Source: Symsagittifera roscoffensis (lineage: Eukaryota > Xenacoelomorpha > Acoela > Convolutidae). Taken from it: a stretch of 64,000 nucleotides of DNA. The notes under the pieces are model-generated. The model was not told the DNA's origin, searched no databases, and saw nothing but the letters and a program-made list of their open reading frames with translations. The position numbers were made by a program, and so were the translations under genes. Shown here one piece after another: positions 35,418 to 46,100 of this stretch (positions are counted from its first letter, which is position 1; each line of letters begins with the position of its first letter). Location: contig NC_087062.1 in assembly GCF_963678635.1 (NCBI RefSeq), forward strand, positions 29,228,833 to 29,292,832, read 5' to 3'.

Positions 35418-35491
35418 TCCGCGGAGCAATAACAACAACAAGATCTGCTGTTGTACGACAGAGGAGAGCGAGGTGCGACTTTTTTTTGCCC

Positions 35492-35773
35492 GATCTTGTA
35501 GGCTTCCGGAGACAAACTAGCGGCAAAACGAGTTAACGTGTCCGGCGTTTAAGTCCATAGTTACTGTATATTAAATCCATGGTCGTAAAATAGACCGTAC
35601 CAGGTTTTCGCTAATAGTTTGTCCTACAGTAGGCTTACCTGATCTTGTAGGCTTCCGGAGACAAACTAGCGGCAAAATGAAAAAACGTGTCCGGCGTTTA
35701 AGTCCATACTTACCGTATATCAAATCCATGGTCGTAAAATAGACCGTGCCCGGTTTTCGCTAATCGTTTGTCC
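35492..35773. repeat. 149-bp direct duplication at the truncated end of the second Ty3/gypsy remnant
   Basis: The block starting GATCTTGTAGGCTTCCGGAG at 35492 recurs at 35641 and runs through GTGTCCGGCGTTTAAGTCCAT, AAATCCATGGTCGTAAAATAGACCGT and TTTTCGCTAAT-GTTTGTCC. The second unit is continuous with the reverse transcriptase remnant on the minus strand. Confidence 0.8.
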
Positions 35774-37667
35774 ATCTGTATCCATTATTTCTTCGTTATT
35801 CGGCATCTGGTACTTGTTTTTATGTACCTGTTTATTTAGTTCCCGCGATTCAAGCGCTAATTTTATCGACCCGTCCTTTTTGACTGTGAAAACTATTGGC
35901 GATGTGAAATGCTTACCCGAACACTCGTCGAGTTTACCGAGATGCCTTTGGCTCAATAACTTTTCAATTTTTTTAAACAACATCATTCTGGAGCGTGATC
36001 GGAACCCGTCTGCTTTTCTGTTGCACTGGCATAAATGCCTTGAAGAACTCAGCTTGTACTTATAATTGCGGATTCGCCCTACCCTTTTGAATACATCATT
36101 AAAATGCTTACTGAAGTCCAGTTGCCATTCCTCCAGTGGATTGTCCGGTTGCTCCGTTGATCCTTGAATGTTCATTACATCACCGGCGGCAGCCTGCACC
36201 ACTTGAAGTCTCAACAGCGGCAATAATTCCTGCCTAACTTTTGATGGTCTGCATCCTCCAATTACATCGATATACGTCTCCGCTACCCACCCAATTGACC
36301 ACCTTCATCACCCGTTAGCATCACCTTCGTCTTCCCCATGAACTTCAGCGGGTTGTTGCCGTTATCTCGAAAATGATCATCATTCGGCCCCAAAGATAGG
36401 AGCTGTACTTCGGCTTTCCCCAGCGTCTTCTTAAGTTCACCGATGGTAAAAATTGAAATGGGCGACACACTATCCATCTTCGCCGTCGTTATGTTCCCAA
36501 TAATTTTTATCGGCAATCGTACTCCCGCTACTTTGAATTCGTGCTCCTCCTTATTTTTCCGGATCGACATAACCATGTAATTGTCGGAGCTGTCGGAATC
36601 CCATTCGTGGGATTGCTGTCGGTGATTTTTAACCCATCGAACCGAGTTGTTCTGTTGGGATTTTAGGTCTCCATGATCCGCGAATTGGTCCTCTAGCTCG
36701 GTATCACCATGAATAAGACCAACCCGTCCTTTGTCACCGCCACGCTTCCCTGGGTATGTCCGTTCGTAACATTCTGTTTTTCTGCAATAATTGGACGTGG
36801 CGTTCCGAGCTGCGCACTTTGAGCGGTGTTCAGTCATGAAGTTGGCTTGATCGCAGTTAAAGCACCCCCTATTGCACCACTGAAATGGCCTTTCGTGCAC
36901 CACGAAACGATCCCCTCGTGCACCACTGAAACGGCCGTCAAAATCCCCCTTCGATTGAATTATTTGTTTTAGCTCTTATGTATAGAGCCCCTGCTGGAGC
37001 CGGTGTTAGTCCTCCTTTGGTAAATTTATAGCTTTTGGCGTACTTATCTCCTTTTTCGTACAACAGTGCGATCTCGTAAATCTAGTCGGGCGTTTTGTTG
37101 CCCTGCATAACTCTATTTTTGCTTTCTTGTTGGTCATGTTGACAAAAAAATTATACCTTAAGATCCGTCGTTCAAGCGTACTTTGACTGCATCTAGCCGC
37201 GAGTCCACTAAATACGAAGTGAAATTGCTCCAGGGATTCTTCCTTTATTTGCTTACTCGAAAACATTTAGTAGGTTTCAAATGTTTCGTTTCGTTCCTTC
37301 CTGGAAGATATCCTGGAACTCGTCTAGTATCCGAGAGTTTCTGGTTGTAGCCAAATCCAGAATCGGTTTCCTGTTATGGAGCTTGGGCCGCTTTCTCCAA
37401 GGCATAGATGCAAGTTTGAAATTAGCGTCCACTCCGCTTCTACGCAATTGGCGTCACCGTCGTCGTTTTCTCGAAATAGAAAGATGTCCGATAAAATTCA
37501 GGCTTCTCGACTGCACCCCACGTGAATTGGTTGATCCAATGTTCCTAGAGCATTGGAGGCTCAGCGCACTTGCTTGGCCAAAAGACCGTAATCCCCAACG
37601 GGTTTTTCCGTCCCCCAACTCTCACTGCTGGCTTCACCACGTGAAAAATTTTAATTCAGCAAAGTAA
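35640..37667 (-). mobile_element. Degenerate Ty3/gypsy-type retrotransposon, copy 2, 3' truncated
   Basis: On the minus strand gag, protease and the start of reverse transcriptase are present in order, but the rest of RT, RNase H and integrase are absent. gag: about 37667-37000, including SLEQFHFVFSGLAARC and LCRATKRP. Zinc-knuckle-like and protease region: 36283-36903, with CNRGCFNCDQANFMTEHRSKC resembling a CX2CX4HX4C knuckle, and MDSVSPISIFTIGEL at the protease active site, where the expected Asp-Ser/Thr-Gly is Asp-Ser-Val. RT start: 35720-36223, with SPIVFTVKKDGSIKLALESRELNK and HKNKYQMPN. Stops and the lost glycine show it is inactive. No LTRs were recognised. Confidence 0.8.
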
Positions 37668-38173
37668 ATCCAAGTGTTAGTAAATCAATCAATTGTATGT
37701 CGAAGAATTAAAGAGTCCACTATTTCAGCACCACTGGATTTGGACAATGCCGTTGGCAGGTAAATAAACAAAAAAAGTCTCCAGCTAGAACTCTGCGAAC
37801 TCATTTTTTGGTTAAAGGGTCTTTACGTTTTTATTTGAATGGCTTCAGAAAATACATAGTAAAAGAAAACAAAACAGAAAAATATTAGATTAAACTTTTT
37901 TTGCTCTGTTTACCATACACATTCAAGTCCTTATGCTGTCTCTCATTTGAATGCAGTTCAAGTAGTTTGTAGTTCTAGTATGATAATTTTTATCAAATCA
38001 GCATACAAATCATACATTATTGAGGCCTCAACCCGTTTTTTTTTGACGTCAATTAATGTTATGGAGTAAGGGTTGATGATAACATTTTTTTGGAAAATGC
38101 GCGTTGCTTTACTTTTAGGCAAAAATTGTGACTCCGAAATGTGATGAAATCTTTTAAGTATCTTTGATGTTAT
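37668..38173. other. Gene-free spacer between retroelements
   Basis: AT-rich sequence without supported coding. No LTR of the Ty3/gypsy copy was recognised here. Confidence 0.3.
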
Positions 38174-41100
38174 TACTCCTTGCCATGTTTATTTTAATAT
38201 CTGAAGAGAACCTTGATCAGCTTGCTGTGTTGTACAGTAGAGGTTGCAGGAGAGCCAAAAGAAAACTTCGGGCTTACTTAGGGGCTTTCATGTAATGAAT
38301 GTTCAAAATTCGAACTTAAATATTTATGCTGTCTTTTCTCAACCCTTCTGCCGAAGAAGAAGAAGAATTATTTTATCGATGTTACTTATTTTTACTTTTA
38401 AATACATCAGTAACAAAAAGCGGACGGCTGACGAACCCATAAGCGTTGCCAAGTGCTGCCCTGAATTCGACTGAAATCAATTTAGATACAACAGATAAGG
38501 AAGCGTAGATACAGAAATAATCAAGCCTAAACACAGCAGCTGAAGAAAAAGGTTTTGAAATTTCCAAAAAAAGTACATAGAAAAGTATGTGGCACCATCT
38601 CATCAAATTGTGCATCTACTGAACAGAAGAGGCTAAGATTTGAAAAACGTTAGTTTTACTGTATCATAAAAAAAGGAGTTACAATTTATAAAAACACTTT
38701 TATGCCAAAAGACATGAAAACCTGCTACTCATAAGCACCTTTACCCTCGGTTTCATTACAAAACTAGAAATTGTTCAAATAGCGGTTACTGCTACTACTA
38801 ACTGTGTCTCCTCCCCAAGAACCCCCGTATCATCAAAATTATTGACAAAAAAAGTACATAGAAAAGTATGTGGCACCATCTCAACAAATTGTGCATCTAC
38901 TGAGCAGAAGAGGCTTAGATTTGAAAAACATTGGTTTAACTGTATCATAATAAAACGGAGTTACATTTTATAAAAACAATTTTTTTTGCTGAAAAACATG
39001 AAAACCTGCTACTCATAGGCACATTTACCCTCGGTTTCATTACAAAACTAGAAATTGTTCAAATAGCGGTTACTGCTACTGCTAACTGTGTATCCTCCCC
39101 TAGAACCCCCGTATCATCAAAATGTTTGAATGGGGGCTTGAGAGTCATTAGACACCTAACTGAGCTTATGCGGTAGTATCCAGTGAACATGTCCAAAAAA
39201 GGGCTTTCAAACGCCAGAAGTTACTTGAAAACCCACATCAAAATTGTAATAACTTTGGCAGCACAATTACGCGGAATTAAGAGGAACACCTTACTTTATA
39301 CTCTGCCACATTGAAGTTGAGGTGCCAATTTCTTCAACTTGTTTCCCATGCTTCAAGTAGCTTATAAACCAGTTCAGACTATTTCAAATAACACCATACT
39401 TTTCTGATTTTCGAAACAAAGTATGGTGATCAGGGGTGTCGAAAGCTTTTTTTAAATCAAAAATACTGCTGTTTTGACCTATTGGCTAAAATTTCAGCGA
39501 CATTTTTTAGTTACTTTGAGAATTGCAACAACAGTGCTGTGATTTTTGCGAAAACCAAATTATTTGATATAAATTAGAAAAATAAACATAAACTCCAAGT
39601 AATTAAATATTCTGTTGTAAATTTCTCGCTCAAACACCTTGCTTCACAATGCAGCTAGTGATATTGTTCTATAGTTACTGACATAAAATTTAGATTCATC
39701 CTTATACAAAGGAAAAACAACCGCCGGTGCAAGATATGATGGAAAACTTCCTGATTTCAAAGACAATTCGATCAGATGCTTCAAAACAGGAGCAACCGCC
39801 AAAGACCTTGTTCTGAGAACGAAGTTGTTTATTCCATCAATACCAGAAGGAACATCATTTTGCAGCTTAAAAAAATAGTTTGAGTTTCCATTTCCGAGAC
39901 AGGAAAACTACGCATACAAAAACTCAGCGTGACAAAAAAATTGATCATATACAAGGTTTGGTATGTTACTGGCTAGAATTTTTCCAATTGTGGAAAAAAA
40001 ATGTTTTAAACTCATTTGCAAAAGCCAATTCATCAGTGGATGAGTCGCAGCTATTTGACTTATTGAAAAAATTTGTTTTTTTTTGGAGGTATTTGTTTTT
40101 TTTACGTTCATTTAAAAGTATTGTTTTTGTATTGTATTTTTTTCTTTCATTTAAAAGCCTATAAATTTGTCTTGAGTCACAACTGCGTTTTTTGAGTTTA
40201 TCATAATAATAGTTTCTCTTACACTTCTTAATTTCAATTTGAGTTTTACTTCGAGCAATTTCGAGGCTTAATCTTGTTCCTTATGCGCTTTTCTTTTTAG
40301 GCCAGGTTTTATAAAGTCTACTACGATTGGCAACTAATTTTTTATATGATTAGTCAACCATTGTCACTTAGTTTTCCGTTCTTTAGTTTGGATCTTATCA
40401 ATTGAGCGTACTTATTTTGAATACTATGGTATTTCGACTGAAGTTCTTCAAAAAGATCATCAATCGATTTTGTTGTGTCCAATGTTTCGTAATTCTGTAA
40501 TTCATTCACAAAAGCAATGTTATAGTCATGTATATACCATCGAGAATTTAAGAAAAAAGTATCAGGATACCTTTTGTCAGAGTCACGCTGATGTTTATGG
40601 TATACAACTCTAAGAAAGTTGGGTTATAATCAGAGAATGATTGATTTTCGAGCGTATAACATTTATATATTTTACTATCTTATGGTCTAACAGATAGGAT
40701 AGGTTTTTTGTTTTCAGAACTTTAGTACTTAAATCACCGCATTTCATAGCTCGATGCTTTTTGTGGCTTATGTTTTCTTACACCTTTTTGAAGTCTTCTA
40801 CAAAAGCATCTTTGGGAGGGTTGTAGACCAGCATTATCCAGAAAACGTTCTTACTAATTTAACAAAAACCGAAACACTTCAAGCCAATTCAGATGCAAAC
40901 TCTTCAGTTATAGTTACGTCAACTTTCATTTACATCATGAATCCAGCCCCCATGCTTTTTCTAGGTTTATTAATTTTAGTGTTTTAATCTTTTAGCCGGT
41001 AGCTATTGTGATTATTACAGTCTTCCAACCATTTCTCGCTGTGGCAAATTTTATCAGGTGGTGACTCAAGGCTATGTATAAGTGCTTCCAACTCATCGGG

Positions 41101-43185
41101 GTGTTTTTGGTGTGACCGTAAAATTAAATGAAAAAATTCACGGTTTTGAATATGGTTGCTATTGTTTCACGAAACAGCTTTCACTGTCTTCTATCGTGTA
41201 TTGAAGCTTCTTTCCTCCTTCGTGTATACCTCTTATGCAAAAGATGATGTTACCTTGTTTAAATTTGAAATAAATAATGCCCTCTCGTGTCCAAGTTGAT
41301 TCAACTCGTGGGTCTTGTTTCATAAGATTAAGAGATCTTCAAAAATTTTTACGAACTTCATGGATTGGGACTGGCTTAGATTCGCTTTTTACTGAGAAGT
41401 TCTACTTTGGCGAGTCGACTAAAAAACTGAATTATCATCGGTCGTGATATCGTATTTCTGTTAGCTAATCTATGGGCAATAGGATAACTGTCGTCCCAAT
41501 TTCAGCTCCAGCTTCTTTGACAAGGCTTTGGCTGTACTCTTCGAAGTTACTCCGGCCATTTTTCCTTCACAGCGTTTTTCCGCGATTCCAATAATTCGCG
41601 CATTATCTCGTCGATTGTACCCTTCCCTTCTAAAAGTTCGGCTGCTGATACCGCTTTTAAGTTTCATTTTCTAGCCTCCAGCTCATTTTTTTGTCTCCTT
41701 TAAAACTGATCACTTCACATCGTTCAGTCCTTGATTAACCAGGATTTGAAGATAGTTTTCAAAGTTACTTCCATTGTCGCAACGATCTTTGGGATTTGTC
41801 TCGAGAAGATTTTCAATACTGGATTGATAATGAGGATTGGTTCAGATATTGCCTTCAAATCAGGATTCAGTGCAGCATATACTCATTTGGAGTACAATTT
41901 TGGATTAGGTGTTCGATCTTGATATCTTAGTTGTGGAATATTGTTGCAATCATCTTGAATAGTTCTTTCCTCTCGTACATCAGTGATATGAGCAGTTTTT
42001 GTTTTTGGGTTACCCATTTTGCGTCTCTGAAACTATTTAATAAGTTTATCACAACAAACAAGCTAAAAGCTTATGTTTAAAAAAGCTTATGTCTTCTTCT
42101 CAAAAGAAGTGGTGAATACACCAGGTAAGTTCATGCTCGTAATTGTTGCATGTTTTTTTTCTAAATTTCTTTATCAAAGATTCAAAAAAAATGGTGATTC
42201 TGTGCAACAAAACAGCTAAATGATATGATGCCTTACCAATGAGCGTCCGTTGTTTTTGAATGAACAAAGTTACAGCAAGCAGTTACTAATTACCACAGAT
42301 TTAAATCTGGCAGCCTGTGAATTTTTAAACAAATTCAACATCCTAAACCTTCTGTGTGCTGTATGCTATCCTTGTTACCCAAAATACTGAGGAACAACCG
42401 TTCGTTTCAGCGGGCAATTTTTATCCAGGCGTTGTCTGTTGCTACGCTCCTAGGAACGCCGTGGACTCGTATATTTTTATGGTTTAACCTTCACTTCAAC
42501 AAGCTTGGTACCTAGTGGTTACAAAAAAGCTTCAAATTTTAGGGTGTTCTATTCAAACCACCAGACTCTCAAATTCAATGAAAAGCCCCCTCGCGCTCTC
42601 GCTGTGGCTTGAGCGGAACAGCGCTACAAACAAGCAGTTTTTTTTATTATTCTTTCTTCTAAGCTTTCTATATTGACATTTGATTTTTCAACCTTTTTAT
42701 GTGGTTGCTGGCGCAGAGAGTAGCGGGTTTTATTTTTGGGTGGAAGGCTAGAAGTCAGATCCAGGTGGAGTTCAGACAAATTGAAGCGCAGACACCAAAA
42801 GCCAATAACACTGACCACCCTTCACGCCGTGACCAGTTCCACCGAAACAATGCAAAATTGCTTTAATGTCTAGACAACTATTGAAAGTGCTTAATTAGAT
42901 ACCTCACTCAATTCCATTTCATTACGAAACTAAGCTGCACACTAAACTGTATCATTTTTATTGTTGGAATCCAGAGATAAGTTTTTGAAAGTATTTCAAA
43001 ATTTCTAGCGGATTCCTCAACATCTACTGTTTTAGGAACAATTTTGAGCGATAGAATGTTTTAGCTATTTGTTCATGAAATTCAAAACAGCTGAGAGTAT
43101 CGTAGAAAACTTGCAATGTTGCAGATTCAGCGATAAATTTGTTTTTGTCTTGTCGAGAATCTGCATACAATTCACAAAACACACA
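38174..43185 (-). mobile_element. LINE-type non-LTR retrotransposon, tandem copy A (decayed)
   Basis: The unit runs from ATTACTCCTTGCC at 38174 (3' side of the element) to ATTCACAAAACACAC at 43185 (5' side). On the minus strand the order is a 5' region, an ORF1-like coiled-coil/RNA-binding segment (41470-41667, YNRRDNARIIGIAEKRCEGK), an endonuclease-like segment near 41100-40750, and the reverse transcriptase entry near 39850-39500. The part that would hold the rest of the RT and C-terminus (about 860 bp, present in copy B at 44013-44870) is missing. A 282-bp internal duplication lies at 38567-39135. Many stops; inactive. Confidence 0.8.
38567..39135. repeat. 282-bp internal tandem duplication in LINE copy A
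   Basis: The block starting AAAAAAAGTACATAGAAAAGTATG at 38567 restarts at about 38849 and runs again through CTGCTACTCATA-GCAC, GGTTTCATTACAAAACTAG and AACCCCCGTATCATCAAAA. Copy B has this block once (43587-43862). Confidence 0.8.
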
Positions 43186-46100
43186 TTACTCCTTGCCTTG
43201 TTTATTTTAATATCTGAAGAGAACCTTGATCAACTTGCTGTGTTGTACAGTAGAGGTTACAGGAGAGCCAAAAGAAAACTTCGGGTTTGCTTAGGGGCTT
43301 TCATGTTATGAATGTTCAAAATTCGAACTTAAATATTTATGCTGTCTTTTCTCAACCCTTCTGCCGAAGAAGAAGAAGAAGAAGAATTATTTTATCGATG
43401 TTACTTATTTTTACTTTTAAATACATCAGTAACAAAAAGCGGACGGCTGACGAACCCATAAGCGTTGCCAAGTGCTGCCCTGAATTCGACTGAAATCAGT
43501 TTAGATACAACAGATAAGGAAGCGTAGATACAAAAATAATCAAGCCTAAACACAGCAGCTGAAGAAAAAGGTTTTGAAATTTCCAAAAAAAGTACATAGA
43601 AAAGTATGTGGCACCATCTCATCAAATTGTGCATCTACTGAACAGAAGAGGCGTAGATTTGATTTACGTTAGTTGTACTGTATCATAAAAAAACGGAGTT
43701 ACATTTTATAAAAACAACTTTTTTTGCTGAAAAACATGAAAACCTGCTACTCATAGGCACCTTTACCCTCGGTTTCATTACAAAACTAGAAATTGTTGAA
43801 ATAGCGGTTACTGCTACTGCTAACTGTGTATCCTCCCCTAGAACCCCCGTATCATCAAAATGTTTGAATGGGGGCTTGAGAGTCATTAGACACCTAACTG
43901 AGCTTATGCGGTAGTATCCAGTGAACAAGTCCAAAAAAGGGCTTTCAAACGCCAGAAGTGACTTCAAAACCCACATCAAAATTGTAATAACTTTGGCAGT
44001 ACATTTACGCGTCTGAGTTGCTCGATTGAAATATCAGTTTACTTAAAAAACAAATAAAAAAAAATCTGATCAGTTCTTCATTGCTCAATAAGAATAGATC
44101 GCGCACTTGGTGAGCAATCTGAATCTGTTCAAAAGTGGCTTGAGAAAAACCAGCACAATTGGTGGGAAGTGGTGTCTTCTCTCGAAATAAATCATCATGC
44201 TTTGTTCCCCGAGAATTAAGTGAAGCTCGTTGAATTTTGCTATTCAGATTAGGTCTTCTAATATTGTACGCGGGCACCTCGAATTTGAAAAACTCATGTA
44301 AAATTCTTTCCGAATGTAGCCCTGATACTGTTTGCATAACGAACTTAAAAAATTCATTAATTCGGAGCTAGTTAGGATTTTTTAATCAAGAAATACATTT
44401 CGTATGCTTTCAAAAAAATTTTGAAAGTAAATCAACCGATTTATCATTTTTTGTATCATCAAAAGGTGCGAAAGAATTGTAAAACTAGTACAACCGTACA
44501 CCAGAATTTCGTTTTGTGGCATTGGTTTAATATTAGAGCTAAAGTGTTTGAGTGAAATAGTTTTTGGAACTTAATGACGCATTATTGAGACGTTTTATGA
44601 TTATAATATTGAAATGAATTTGATGATTGGAAGCACTACTCGAAGATAAGCGAACTTAAACTGTTTTATCCGTATTCAGGGTCACTTAAATGATTGTTAG
44701 CCATTTGCTGACAGCTTCTAAGTCTTTATTGAAGTTTTCGACGGAGCAATTTAATCTAGTCACGTTGGTGTTGTCTAAGAACTAAAAAAAGTCACTAAAA
44801 ATTCAATTTTTTGAAAGGTCCTTTATGTATATCAAAAACAAAATTAAGCACAAAACAGAACCTGGAGGAACGCCTTACTTTATTCTCCGCCACGTTGAAG
44901 TTGAGGGGCCAATTTCTTCAACTTGTTTCCTATGCTTCAAGTAGCTTATAAACCAGTTCAGACTATTTCAAATAACACCGTGCTTTTCTGATTTTCGAAA
45001 CAAAATATGGTGATCAAGAGTGTCGAAAGCTTTTTTTAAATTAAAAATACTGCTGTTTTGACCTATTGGCTAAAATTTCAGCGACATTTTTTAGTTACTT
45101 TGGCAATTGCAACAACAGTGCTGTGATTTTTGCGAAAACCAAATTATTTGATATAAATTAGAAAAATAAACATAAACTCCAAGTAATTAAATATTCTGTT
45201 GTAAATTTCTCGCTCAAACACCTTGCTCCACAATGCAGGTAGTGATATTGTTCTATAGTTACTGACATAAAATTTAAATTCATCCTTATACAAAGGAAAA
45301 ACAACCGCCGGTGCAAGATATGATGGAAAACTTCCTGATTTCAAAGACAATTCGATCAGATGCTTCAAAACAGGAGCAACCGCCAAAGACCTTGTTCTGA
45401 GAACGAAGTTGTTTGTTCCATCGATACCAGAAGGAACATCTTTTTGCAGCTTAAAAAAATAGTTTGAGTTTCCATTTCCGAGACAGGAAAACTACGCATA
45501 CAAAAACTCAGCGTGACAAAAAAATTGATCATATACAAGGTTTGGTATGTTACTGGCTAGAATTTTTCCAATTGTGGAAAAAAAATGTTTTAAACTCATT
45601 TGCAAAAACCAATTCATCACTGGATGGGTCGCGGCTATTTGACTTATTGAAAAAATCTGTTTTTTTGGAGGTATTTGTTTTTTTTTCTTTCATTTAAAAG
45701 TATTGTTTTTGTATTGTTTTTTTTCTTTCATTTAAAAGCCTATAAATTTGTCTTGAGTCACGACTGCGTTTTTTGAGTTTATCATAATAATAGTTTCTCT
45801 TACACTTCATAATTTCAATTTGAGTTTTACTTCGAGCAATTTCGAGGCTTAATCTTGTTCCTTCCGCGCTTTTCTTTTTAGGCCAGGTTTTATAAAGTCT
45901 ACTACGATTGGCAACTAATTTTTTATATGATTAGTCAACCATTGTCACTTAGTTTTCCGTTCTTTAGTTTGGATCTTATCAATTGAGCGTACTTATTTTG
46001 AATACTATGGTATTTCGACTGAAGTTCTTCAAAAAGATCATCAATCGATTTTGTTGTGTCCAGTGTTTCGTAATTCTGTAATTCATTCACAAAAGCAATG

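Noticed and set aside
37281-37667. 128-codon plus-strand open frame
   Set aside because: Antisense to the gag remnant of the second Ty3/gypsy copy; no motif in its own sense.
43287-43493. Near-identical small frames repeated at 38244-38474 and 43287-43493
   Set aside because: They look like a conserved gene pair but are simply the 3' region of the two LINE copies, with a GAAGAA repeat of variable length.
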